Source: UBA1801 sp035353395 (GTDB taxonomy: Bacteria > Acidobacteriota > Holophagae > Holophagales > Holophagaceae). Taken from it: a DNA stretch of 33,707 nt. Position 1 is the first letter of the stretch; each line of letters opens with the position of its first letter. Location of the stretch: positions 1-33,707 of the forward strand of contig DAOPZL010000033.1 in NCBI GenBank assembly GCA_035353395.1. The letters run 5' to 3'. This document shows, piece after piece, positions 23,664 through 31,193 of the stretch. Position numbers and translations under genes: made by a program. A model generated the notes under the pieces. It worked only from the letters and a program-made list of their open reading frames with translations, was not told the DNA's origin and did no database searches.

Positions 23664-24710
23664 ATGAACGACAAGACTCCCATCCTTTCAGTGAAAGACC
23701 TCGTCGTGAAGTTCAGCCTTCGCGGGCGCATCCTCACGGCGATCCGCGGCGCCAGCCTCGACCTCCACGAGGGAGAGGCCCTGGCCATCGTGGGCGAATC
23801 CGGGTCCGGCAAGTCCGTGTTCACCAAGTCCTTCATCGGCATGCTGGACCAGAACGGCTGGGTCGATTCCGGGCACATCGAGTTCGAGGGCCACGACATC
23901 GCGGGCTACAAGACGGAAGCCGAGTGGATGAAGATCCGCGGCGGGAAGATCTCCATGGTCTTCCAGGACCCCATGACCGCCCTGAACCCTCTCCGGAAGG
24001 TCGGCATGCAGATCCAGGAAGCGGTGGAGCTGCACACGGGCCTCACCGGGAAGGCGGCCGCCAAGGAGGCGGTGGAGATGCTGGACCGCGTGGGCATCAC
24101 CAATCCCGCGCTGCGCGCCAACCAGTTCCCCCACGAGTTCTCCGGCGGCATGCGCCAGAGGGTGGTCATCGCCATCGCCATGGCCTGCAAGTCGCGGATC
24201 CTGATCTGCGACGAGCCGACGACCGCGCTGGACGTGACCATCCAGGCCCAGATCCTGAAGCTGGTCAAGAACCTCCAGCAGGACTTCGGCTTCACGGTCA
24301 TCTACATCACCCACGACCTCGGCGTGGTGGCCAACGTGGCCGACCGGGTCGCCGTGATGTACGCCGGCAAGATCATCGAGACCGGCACCGCCGAGGAGGT
24401 CTTCTACGACCCATGCCATCCCTACACGTGGGCCCTCCTGTCCTCGCTGCCGCAGCTCGGCGTGAAGGGGCACGACCTCTACTCGATCTCCGGGACGCCG
24501 CCCAACCTCTTCAACGAGATCAAGGGGGACGCCTTCGCGCCGCGGAATCCGAAGGCGCTCAAGATCGATTTCGTGCATGAACCCCCCGAGTTCCGCGTCA
24601 GTCCCACCCACACGGCCTCGACCTGGCTCCTGGACCCCCGGGCTCCCAAGCTCGACCCCCCGGCCGCCATCCAGGCCCTGAAGGCCAAGTACGCACGGAG
24701 GCAGGCGTGA
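23664..24710 (+). CDS. Oligopeptide ABC transporter ATP-binding protein, DppD/OppD type
   Basis: 348 residues. Walker A is GESGSGKS (44-51), the Q-loop is VFQDPMTALNPL, the ABC signature is FSGGMRQR, Walker B is ILICDEPTTALD, and the switch histidine lies in YITHDLGVVA. The C-terminal oligo_HPY-like region (CHPYTWALLSSLPQLG onward) is typical of peptide-importer ATPases. It pairs with the next gene to energise import. The ATG at 23664 gives the canonical N-terminus, and a purine-rich GGAGCCGAG lies just upstream. Its stop overlaps the GTG start of the partner (GTGA at 24707-24710). Confidence 0.94.
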   Translation: MNDKTPILSVKDLVVKFSLRGRILTAIRGASLDLHEGEALAIVGESGSGKSVFTKSFIGMLDQNGWVDSGHIEFEGHDIAGYKTEAEWMKIRGGKISMVFQDPMTALNPLRKVGMQIQEAVELHTGLTGKAAAKEAVEMLDRVGITNPALRANQFPHEFSGGMRQRVVIAIAMACKSRILICDEPTTALDVTIQAQILKLVKNLQQDFGFTVIYITHDLGVVANVADRVAVMYAGKIIETGTAEEVFYDPCHPYTWALLSSLPQLGVKGHDLYSISGTPPNLFNEIKGDAFAPRNPKALKIDFVHEPPEFRVSPTHTASTWLLDPRAPKLDPPAAIQALKAKYARRQA

Positions 24711-25642
24711 ACAACCGCGAGACTCTGCTCGAACTCCGAGACCTGCGCGTCGATTTTCACGTGAAGGGCGGCACCTTCACGGCGGTGAAGGACGTCAACT
24801 TCTCCATCTACAAGGGCGAGACCTTCGGCCTCGTGGGGGAATCCGGATCGGGCAAGACCACCATCGGCCGCGCCATCGTGCGGATCAACCAGACGACCGC
24901 CGGGGACATCCTCTTCAAGAACCAGAAGATCAACGGCAAGATCGCCAAGGACCTCGACCGGGAGGTGGTACGGAAGATCCAGATGATCTTCCAGGACCCC
25001 ATGGCCTCGCTCAACGAGCGCGCCAAGGTCGACTACATCGTCTCCGAAGGGCTGGTCAACGCCGAAGGGAAGCTGGGCGAGGCCGAGCGCCTGGAGAAGG
25101 TGCGGAAGGCCCTGCTGGAAGTGGGCCTGCTGCCGGAGTTCGCCAACCGCTTCCCCCACGAGTTCTCCGGCGGGCAGCGCCAGCGCATCGGCATCGCCCG
25201 GGCCTTGATCATGGAGCCGGAGTTCATCGTCGCCGACGAACCCATCTCCGCCCTCGACGTGTCCATCCGGGCCCAGGTCCTGAACCTGCTGTCCAACCTG
25301 CAGCGGAACAAGGGGCTCACCTACTTGTTCATCGCCCACGACCTGTCCGTGGTGAGGTTCATCGCCGACCGCATCGCCGTGATCAACAAGGGCGAGATCG
25401 TCGAGCTCGCCGAGACCGAGGAGCTGTTCGCGCATCCGCTGCATCCCTACACGAAGGCGCTCCTCTCGGCGATCCCCGTCCCCGATCCCATCGCGGAGCG
25501 GGGGAAGGTCGTGACCGTCTACGACCCGGGATGCCACGACTACAGCACCGACAAGCCCTGCTGGCAGGAAGTGTCCCACGGCCACTTCGTCCTCGCGAAC
25601 CAGCGGGAAGGCGAGACCTATCGCAAGGAAATCGAAGCGTAA
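24707..25642 (+). CDS. Oligopeptide ABC transporter ATP-binding protein, DppF/OppF type
   Basis: 311 residues from a GTG start overlapping the upstream stop. Walker A is GESGSGKTT (44-52), the Q-loop MIFQDPMASLNERAKV, the signature FSGGQRQRIGIARAL, Walker B FIVADEPISALDVS and the switch histidine in FIAHDLSVVRFIAD. The C-terminal end (HPLHPYTKALLSAIPVPDP) is the oligo_HPY motif of peptide importers. It completes the two-permease, two-ATPase set. The hydrolase/endopeptidase gene follows after 27 nt, implying that imported peptides are processed by the co-expressed enzyme. Confidence 0.94.
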   Translation: MNNRETLLELRDLRVDFHVKGGTFTAVKDVNFSIYKGETFGLVGESGSGKTTIGRAIVRINQTTAGDILFKNQKINGKIAKDLDREVVRKIQMIFQDPMASLNERAKVDYIVSEGLVNAEGKLGEAERLEKVRKALLEVGLLPEFANRFPHEFSGGQRQRIGIARALIMEPEFIVADEPISALDVSIRAQVLNLLSNLQRNKGLTYLFIAHDLSVVRFIADRIAVINKGEIVELAETEELFAHPLHPYTKALLSAIPVPDPIAERGKVVTVYDPGCHDYSTDKPCWQEVSHGHFVLANQREGETYRKEIEA

Positions 25643-25669
25643 GCATCAATTCAAGCCCGCGGAGGGGAA

Positions 25670-27490
25670 ATGCCTGAGATCCAGATCAATGGAGCTGGGA
25701 TCTATTACGAAACCTATGGAACGCTGCGGCCAGGCCAGGTTCCCGTCCTGCTCATCCACGGCTCGACGGGCGTCGGCAACACCACCTGGCGGACCGTCGT
25801 CCGGCGGCTGGAGCGGGACTACTTCATCATCCTGCCGGACTGCCGGGGGCACGGACGGTCCTCGAACCCCAACATGACCTACACGTTCTCGGAGCACGCC
25901 GCGGACCTGGCGGCCCTGGCGAAGGCCCTGGGCTACCCGAAGGTGCACGTCGTCGGCCACAGCAACGGTGGATGCATCGCCCTGCTGATGCTGATGGAAC
26001 AGCCCGAGGTCACCCAGACCTGCGTCATCCAGGCCGGGAACGCCTGGGTCAGTCCGGACTTCCCCGTCAAGGAGCCGCCCAAGTTCGATCCCGCCTACAT
26101 CGAGCGGGAGAGCCCGGCCTGGATGCGGGACATGATCGCCCTGCATTCCTCGATCCACGGGCCCGACTACTGGAAGACGCTCGTGAAGATCACGGTGGAC
26201 GAGATCGTCTCGCAGCCGAACTACACGTCCGCGGACCTGGCCAAGGCCACGCGGCCCACGCTGGTCATCGAGGGAGCGGAGGATTCCGTCAACGCGCCCA
26301 TGAGGCACGGCGCCTTCATGGCCCGGCACATTCCCGGAGCAGAGCTCTGGGAGCCCGCGGGCGTGGGACATACGGTCCACGAGGACATCCTCAACGAGTG
26401 GCTGGCACGCGTCACCGGATTCTGGGCGCGGCGCGGCTGCGACAAGGCCGAACGCCTCCACCAGTACGCCTGCGCCCACCACGCCGACCGCCGGGAGGGC
26501 CCCTTCGACCTCCGCGTCAAGGACGGCGTCCTCGAGGGCACGGTCCTCACCGAGGCCATGCGCGACGAGGCGGTCAAGGTCACCGGCCTCCCGGCCGGGG
26601 ACGTCAAGGTGCTGATCACCGAACACACCCCCTGGGCCCTGGTCAATCGTCCCGTGGACGACCTGTGGAAGGGGCCGGGGATCTTCTTCGAGTGCACCAG
26701 CCAGGCCAGGCTCGGGGAGGTCGTCCGGATCCTGGAGGCCCGCGGGGACTGGAGCCTGGTGCGCATGGAGCACGACGGCTACCAGGGCTGGATCCACACC
26801 AAGGCCCTGCATCCCTGCAGCCGCGAGGAGGCAGCCGCCTGGAGGAAGTCCTGCAACGCGATCGTGACGGCCGGCATGGCCAAGGTCCGAGACGAGGCCG
26901 GCGTGATCTTCCAGAGGGTGGTCTTCGCCACCCGCGTGCCCGTCGTGAGGACGGGCCACGGAGCCTCCTGGATCACGCTGCCGGACGGCCGCCAGTGGCG
27001 GCTGCGTTCCGAGGACCTGACGCCGGTCGAGGCGGCTCCGAAGCTGGATGCGGCGGGCATCGCCAGGACCCTGGACCTCTGCCGGCGCTTCATGGGCGTT
27101 CCCTATTCCTGGGGCGGGCGCACGCCGTACGGCTTCGACTGCTCGGGCCTGGCGGGAACCTTCTACGCCTACCTCGGCATCGACATCCCGCGGGACGCCG
27201 ACCAGCAGTTCCGGTCCGGGGAGGTCGTGGAAGGAACGCCGCAGCCCGGCGACCTGCTCTTCTTCGGCGAGATTCCCGACAACAACATCCCGGGACCCGA
27301 TCTCTCCGGCTTCGCGCCCAAGCCCACCATCACGCACGTGACCATCTCGCTCGGAGGCCTGGATTTCATCCACGCCAACGGCTCCAACTGGGGCATCAAC
27401 TGCAACAGCATGGATCCGAAGAGTCCGGTGTACGATCAGTGGCACAAGGACAACTACCGGGGAGCGCGCCGATTCCGCAACCGAGCCTGA
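25670..27490 (+). CDS. Alpha/beta-hydrolase fused to YkfC-like NlpC/P60 gamma-D-glutamyl endopeptidase
   Basis: 606 residues with two enzyme modules. Residues about 1-255 are an alpha/beta hydrolase: oxyanion region LLIHGSTG, nucleophile elbow GHSNGG (Ser98), Asp205 in EGAEDSVNAP and His234 in GVGHTVHED. Residues about 275-455 contain SH3-like segments (GDWSLVRMEHDGYQGWIHTKAL). Residues about 465-606 are NlpC/P60: Cys491 in YGFDCSGL, His556 in ITHVTISLG and His568 in FIHANG, with PYSWGGRTP and PQPGDLLFF. The C-terminal half matches B. subtilis YkfC, which cuts the D-gamma-Glu-diaminopimelate bond of murein peptides with a free N-terminal L-Ala. No signal peptide is seen, so it acts in the cytoplasm on imported peptides. 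GGAGG lies 7-8 nt before the ATG. The hydrolase substrate is unknown. Confidence 0.9.
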   Translation: MPEIQINGAGIYYETYGTLRPGQVPVLLIHGSTGVGNTTWRTVVRRLERDYFIILPDCRGHGRSSNPNMTYTFSEHAADLAALAKALGYPKVHVVGHSNGGCIALLMLMEQPEVTQTCVIQAGNAWVSPDFPVKEPPKFDPAYIERESPAWMRDMIALHSSIHGPDYWKTLVKITVDEIVSQPNYTSADLAKATRPTLVIEGAEDSVNAPMRHGAFMARHIPGAELWEPAGVGHTVHEDILNEWLARVTGFWARRGCDKAERLHQYACAHHADRREGPFDLRVKDGVLEGTVLTEAMRDEAVKVTGLPAGDVKVLITEHTPWALVNRPVDDLWKGPGIFFECTSQARLGEVVRILEARGDWSLVRMEHDGYQGWIHTKALHPCSREEAAAWRKSCNAIVTAGMAKVRDEAGVIFQRVVFATRVPVVRTGHGASWITLPDGRQWRLRSEDLTPVEAAPKLDAAGIARTLDLCRRFMGVPYSWGGRTPYGFDCSGLAGTFYAYLGIDIPRDADQQFRSGEVVEGTPQPGDLLFFGEIPDNNIPGPDLSGFAPKPTITHVTISLGGLDFIHANGSNWGINCNSMDPKSPVYDQWHKDNYRGARRFRNRA

Positions 27491-27522
27491 ACATCCTGAA
27501 GGACCTGCTGCGAGGCACGGCC

Positions 27523-27900
27523 ATGGCCGTGCCCGCGGCGTTCCTGTGCTGGCTCCTGGCCCGCTTCGCCTTCGGCCGGCTCTACTACCTGCCCCTGCTC
27601 CTCGCCCTGGCCATGGTGCTCATGATCCTGACGGCCTGGGCCCTCCACCTGCGGGAGGATGGATTCTTCCGCGGACCGAAGCGGGAGGCTCCGGTCGAGC
27701 CTCGGAGAACCGAGCCGGAACGGCCCTTCCCGTCCTTCGACGACGCGGTCATCGAGCGCGCCCCCGCCGGCGGGAAATCCGCGCCGATGCTGACCGTCCG
27801 CGAGGTGATGCGCGCGCTGCTCTGGAGCGCCGCCGAAACCTGCCTGCTCTCCGTCCTCGTCACCCGCTGGATGGAGACCGGCCTTCCCCTCATGCGCTGA
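27523..27900 (+). CDS. Small membrane protein, function unknown
   Basis: 125 residues. The ATG at 27523 is chosen because GAGG lies 7 nt upstream; the preceding gene ends only 32 nt earlier, so it is probably the last gene of the transporter operon. Two membrane helices are visible at the N-terminus (AVPAAFLCWLLARFAF and YYLPLLLALAMVLMILTAWAL), then a charged proline-rich loop (residues about 50-85). A C-terminal hydrophobic stretch (RALLWSAAETCLLSVLVTRW) may be a third helix. I recognise no family. Its position suggests a link to peptide uptake, but nothing in the sequence proves it. Confidence 0.6.
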   Translation: MAVPAAFLCWLLARFAFGRLYYLPLLLALAMVLMILTAWALHLREDGFFRGPKREAPVEPRRTEPERPFPSFDDAVIERAPAGGKSAPMLTVREVMRALLWSAAETCLLSVLVTRWMETGLPLMR

Positions 27901-27964
27901 GCCGGAAGCCTCCTGCGGAACCGCGAATGGGAAGCCGTGACCGCGAGGATGGTCCTGGTTCCCC

Positions 27965-28105
27965 TTCGCGTCCATTCGCGTCATTCGCGGTTTCCATCTT
28001 TGGCCCGTTCTCCACCCCGGCCCCCCGCTCATGCACGGAGTTGGAACCCGCGAACACCCACCCCAGTTCCATTTCGCGTTTTTTCGCGGCTTTCGCGGTT
28101 CCGGT
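27965..28105. repeat. TTCGCG-rich interspersed repeat units between convergent genes
   Basis: Two related units about 108 nt apart: 27965-27995 and 28073-28105. Each has three TTCGCG cores spaced 8-11 nt and ends in CGCGGTT-CC. A fragment in the opposite orientation (ACCGCGAATGGGAA-like) lies at about 27920. The composition differs from coding sequence here. The contig break at 28135 falls in the same kind of sequence, which suggests the unit is multicopy in the genome. Confidence 0.6.
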
Positions 28106-28289
28106 CTTCTTTCTTCGCTCCTCGGCCTACCTCGNNNNNNNNNNNNNNNNNNNNNNNNNNNNNNNNNNNNNNNNNNNNNNNNNNNNNNNNNNNNNNNNNN
28201 NNNNNNNNNNNNNNNNNNNNNNNNNNNNNNNNNNTTTTTCGCGGCTTTCGCGGTTCCGGTCTTCTTTCTTCGCTCCTCGGCCTACCTCG
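28080..28289. other. Assembly gap of 100 N flanked by an exact 55-nt duplicate
   Basis: The N-run is 28135-28234. Bases 28080-28134 and 28235-28289 are identical, again over exactly 55 nt. Merging the copies would put the LysR stop at the position now numbered about 28127 and shorten the intergenic region to roughly 226 nt. Confidence 0.9.
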
Positions 28290-29190
28290 GCAGGGTCGCC
28301 AGGATGCTCTCGGCCTCGGCCTTGAGGCTGTCCACGAACAGTTCCGTCATGGGCGAGGACGGGCGATGCTCGGGGCGGACGATGTTCACGTGGAAGGGGA
28401 TGGAGATGGAGAAGCGCCTCATCTCGAGGCCCTTCCCGGCGAAGGCCTGGGCCGTGAACGGGTTGACCACCGCGATGCCGATGCCCGCCTGGACCATGGA
28501 GCACACCGAGACGGCGCTGTGCGTCTCCAGGACCATGTTGCGGGGCACCGCGCGCTGGCGGCAGATCTCGTCGATCTGCTTCCGGTAGGCGTCCGCGGGG
28601 GAAAGGCTCACGAAGCGCTCCCCCGCGAAATCCTCGGGGGACAAGACCTGCTTGGACAGGAGGGGATGGCCTTCCGGCAGCACGCACACCTCGTCGGCCA
28701 CCATCAAGGGTTCCATGGTGGTGCCGGGCGGGGGCGTGCTCCGCTCGGTGAGGCCGATGTCGTGCCGCTGGGCGGTGAGCCATTCCTCCAGCAGGGGGGA
28801 TTCCTGGGGCGTGATGGAAAGTCCCACCCCCGGATGCTCGTTCATGAAGCGGCGGCACACCGCGGGAAGGGGGGCGTGGGAGAGGGAAGGCATGCAGATC
28901 ACGGACAGCTGCCCCTGCTCGTAGGCCTTCAGGTTCAAGGCCGTGGCGAGGATCCGGTCGAGGCCGATGTAGGCGCGCTGGACCTCGTCGAACAAGGCCA
29001 GGGCGCGGGCGGTGGGGCGCAGCCGTCCCCGGATCCGGTCGAAGAGCGGGAACTCCAGCACCATCTCGAGCTGCGCCAGCTCCCGGCTGATGGTGGGCTG
29101 CGAGGTGAAGAGCATGGCCGCGGCAGAGGTCACGCTGCCCGTGGTCATGACGGCGCGGAAGACATCGATATGGCGGTGGGTGATGGTCAT
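28282..29190 (-). CDS. LysR-family transcriptional regulator, probable regulator of the peptide island
   Basis: 302 residues, normal LysR length. The N-terminal winged helix is ITHRHIDVFRAVMTTGSVTSAAAMLF then TSQPTISRELAQLE, with the usual LFDRIRGRLRPTARA ending. The rest is the type 2 periplasmic-binding-like effector domain (LSVICMPSLSHAPLPAVCRRF, VSLSPADAYRKQID, VCSMVQAGIGIAVVNP). The ATG at 29190 is preferred to a TTG at 29217 because it begins at the conserved MTITHRHI. Its start codon lies inside one of five copies of the T-N11-A box, so it may repress its own synthesis. It is divergent from the D-aminopeptidase operon, the classic LysR arrangement. The effector is probably a peptide or amino acid of the pathway (inference). 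Confidence 0.9.
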   Translation of the reverse strand: MTITHRHIDVFRAVMTTGSVTSAAAMLFTSQPTISRELAQLEMVLEFPLFDRIRGRLRPTARALALFDEVQRAYIGLDRILATALNLKAYEQGQLSVICMPSLSHAPLPAVCRRFMNEHPGVGLSITPQESPLLEEWLTAQRHDIGLTERSTPPPGTTMEPLMVADEVCVLPEGHPLLSKQVLSPEDFAGERFVSLSPADAYRKQIDEICRQRAVPRNMVLETHSAVSVCSMVQAGIGIAVVNPFTAQAFAGKGLEMRRFSISIPFHVNIVRPEHRPSSPMTELFVDSLKAEAESILATLPR

Positions 29191-29227
29191 ATCAGATCCG
29201 AATGGCAAAAGTAACAATTGATATTAT
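29188..29227 (+). promoter_or_regulatory. LysR-type box plus -10 element for the D-aminopeptidase operon
   Basis: CATATCAGATCCGAATGG (29188-29205), 16 nt, then TATTAT (29222-29227), the best -10 of the five copies. The box covers the LysR start codon. The predicted start near 29234 gives a leader of about 160 nt. Confidence 0.72.
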
Positions 29228-29228
29228 A
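29223..29228 (-). promoter_or_regulatory. Putative -10 of the LysR gene, overlapping the divergent -10
   Basis: On the minus strand 29228-29223 reads TATAAT, a perfect -10, sharing five bases with the plus-strand TATTAT. No good -35 is visible. Transcription would start near 29216, 26 nt before the LysR ATG, and would run through the box. Confidence 0.5.
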
Positions 29229-29351
29229 TCGAATCGATGTGAAACGGCATGCTGAATGGAGGAAGTTGCCGGAAGATGTCTTGCTTGATGGATACGATCG
29301 TGGGACTCGAAGATCGGCTTGGTAAGGCGATACGCCTGGAGTCTCGGCACG

Positions 29352-29370
29352 GCGGGGCCGCGCGCCCCGC
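29352..29370 (+). terminator. Hairpin in the leader of the D-aminopeptidase operon
   Basis: GCGGGGC (29352-29358) pairs with GCCCCGC (29364-29370) around a CGCGC loop, followed by GTTTTC. It resembles a weak intrinsic terminator 23 nt before the ATG and could act as an attenuator. No leader peptide or alternative pairing was established. Confidence 0.4.
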
Positions 29371-29393
29371 GTTTTCATGAAGGGGGATCTGGA

Positions 29394-30194
29394 ATGAAGA
29401 AGCTCTACATCAGCGCGGACATCGAGGGCGTCTGCGGCATCGTCGACTGGAAGGAGACCGACATCTCCGAGCAGCAGGGGGCCTACTTCCGCGCCCAGAT
29501 GACCCGGGAAGTGAAGGCGGCCTGCGAGGCGGCCGGGAAGGCCGGCGTGGCCGAGGTTTTCGTGAAGGATGCCCACTCCAGCGGGCGCAACCTCGACCCC
29601 TCCCAGCTGCCCGAGAATGTCCGGATCATGCGCGCGTGGACGCGGAACCCCTATTCGATGATGGCGGGCATCGACGCGAGCTACGGCGCCGCCATGTTCA
29701 TCGGCTACCACTCGGGCGCGGGCTCGAACGGCTCGCCCCTGGCCCACACCATGAACACCGAGAACACGCGGATCCTCGTCAACGGTCTCGAGGCCAGCGA
29801 GTTCATGCTCAACGCCTACACTGCGGCCTCCTTCGGCGTGCCGGTGGTGCTGGTGAGCGGCGACCAGCAGCTGTGCGAACACGTCAAGGCGCTGAACCCG
29901 AACATCGGGACGGTGGCGGTCCACGAAGGACTCGGCGGGGCGACGACCTCGCTCCACCCCGCGGTCGCGGCCGCGCGGATCGGCGAGGCCGCCCTGGCCG
30001 CCCTCAAGGGCGACGTGGCCGCCTGCCGCCTGCAGCTCCCCGGGCGCTTCGACGTGACCGTCGACTTCAAGGAGCATGTCAAGGCCTACCGCGGCTCGTT
30101 CTATCCCGGAGCCAGCCAGAGCGGTCCGAGGTCGATGTCGTATTCCTGCACCGAGTGGTTCGACGTGATGCGGATGTTCTCGTTCGTGCTCTAG
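29394..30194 (+). CDS. M55 D-aminopeptidase, DppA-like (copy 1)
   Basis: 266 residues, cytoplasmic. The zinc-site residues of B. subtilis DppA are present: Asp9 and Glu11 (ISADIEGVCG), His61 (KDAHSSG), His106 (IGYHSGAG) and Glu136 (ASEFMLNAY). A histidine in LAHTMN (His118) matches the DppA catalytic one. DppA releases N-terminal D-amino acids from peptides such as D-Ala-D-Ala, using a self-compartmentalised decamer. The ATG at 29394 has AGGGGGA 8 nt upstream and gives the family N-terminus. It is the first of three closely spaced genes with the LD-carboxypeptidase and a second DppA. It differs from copy 2 enough (TNTENTRIL-type segment versus WSASKVAN) to suggest a different specificity. Confidence 0.92.
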   Translation: MKKLYISADIEGVCGIVDWKETDISEQQGAYFRAQMTREVKAACEAAGKAGVAEVFVKDAHSSGRNLDPSQLPENVRIMRAWTRNPYSMMAGIDASYGAAMFIGYHSGAGSNGSPLAHTMNTENTRILVNGLEASEFMLNAYTAASFGVPVVLVSGDQQLCEHVKALNPNIGTVAVHEGLGGATTSLHPAVAAARIGEAALAALKGDVAACRLQLPGRFDVTVDFKEHVKAYRGSFYPGASQSGPRSMSYSCTEWFDVMRMFSFVL

Positions 30195-30204
30195 GGGGTT
30201 CGCC

Positions 30205-31146
30205 ATGTCCATGAAACCTCGCGCGCTGCGCGCGGGAGACACCCTCGGACTCATCGATCCCTCCGGCAGCGTGAAGGACCTCGGGATGGTGGATCGCGCC
30301 GCCGACATGCTGCGCGGCCACGGATTCCAGGTGAAGCTGGGCGCGAGCTGCCGTTCGGTCTACGGCTACCTGGCCGGGAAGGACAGCCAGCGGGCGGCGG
30401 ACGTGAACGCCTTCTTTGCGGATCCTTCCGTGGCGGGCATCGTGTGCCTCAAGGGCGGCTACGGAACGCCCAGGATCCTGGACGCCCTGGACTACGGCCT
30501 GATCCGCCGGAACCCGAAGGTCTTCGTCGGCTACAGCGACATCACCGGCATCCACCTCGCCCTCGGGCGACAGTGCTCCCTGCCCACGTTCCACGGCCCG
30601 ATGGGCATCTCCGACACCCTGCTGCAGGGCGAGGAATCCTCCGTGCGGAGCTGGCTCGGGGCACTCACGACGAGCGCGCCCCTCGGACGCCTCGAGAACC
30701 CTCCGGGATCCGCCTCCCGGAGGACCCTCGTCGGCGGGCTCGCGCGCGGGCCCGTGATCGGCGGGAACCTTTCCCTGGTGGCGGCGACCTTGGGCACGCC
30801 CTACGAGATCGATGCGCGGGGGAAGATCCTCTTCTTCGAAGACGTCGACGAGGAGCCGTACCGCATCGACCGCATGCTGACCCAGCTCCGCCTCGCGGGG
30901 AAGTTCGGACAGTGCGCCGGCATCCTGCTCGGCGACTGGAACCACTGCGTGGCCGAGGAAGCCGACCGCTCCCTGGAACTCCAGGAAGTCTTCCAGGATC
31001 TCCTGGTTCCCGCCGGGAAGCCCCTCATGGCCGGTTTCCAGGCGGGCCACTGCAGCCCCACGCTCACCCTGCCCTTCGGCGTGGAGGCCGTGATGGATGC
31101 GGATTCCCTGACCCTGGACATCGTCGAGAGCGCCCTGTCGGATTAG
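30205..31146 (+). CDS. S66 LD-carboxypeptidase, LdcA/YkfA-like
   Basis: 313 residues, cytoplasmic. It carries the S66 signatures: IDPSG near the N-terminus, the KGGYGTPRILDALDYGLIRR stretch, nucleophile Ser111 in VGYSDITGIH, Glu212 in ILFFEDVDEEPYRIDRML, and His282 in GFQAGHCSPTLTLPFG. This gives the Ser-Glu-His triad of LD-carboxypeptidases, which remove the terminal D-Ala from murein tetrapeptides; YkfA of the B. subtilis dpp operon and MccF are relatives. It starts 10 nt after the DppA copy 1 stop (AGGGGG upstream); an ATG two codons further in is an alternative. With the two D-aminopeptidases and the NlpC/P60 enzyme it makes a full set for dismantling stem peptides. Confidence 0.9.
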   Translation: MSMKPRALRAGDTLGLIDPSGSVKDLGMVDRAADMLRGHGFQVKLGASCRSVYGYLAGKDSQRAADVNAFFADPSVAGIVCLKGGYGTPRILDALDYGLIRRNPKVFVGYSDITGIHLALGRQCSLPTFHGPMGISDTLLQGEESSVRSWLGALTTSAPLGRLENPPGSASRRTLVGGLARGPVIGGNLSLVAATLGTPYEIDARGKILFFEDVDEEPYRIDRMLTQLRLAGKFGQCAGILLGDWNHCVAEEADRSLELQEVFQDLLVPAGKPLMAGFQAGHCSPTLTLPFGVEAVMDADSLTLDIVESALSD

Positions 31147-31193
31147 GCCTGAGGCCGCAGTCCCGTGACCATTCCCAAAAGGAGAACATGCAC

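Noticed and set aside
29191..29217. TTG at 29217 as the LysR start
   Set aside because: It would add nine residues not typical of LysR proteins and sits at the predicted transcript start; ATG at 29190 fits the family N-terminus.
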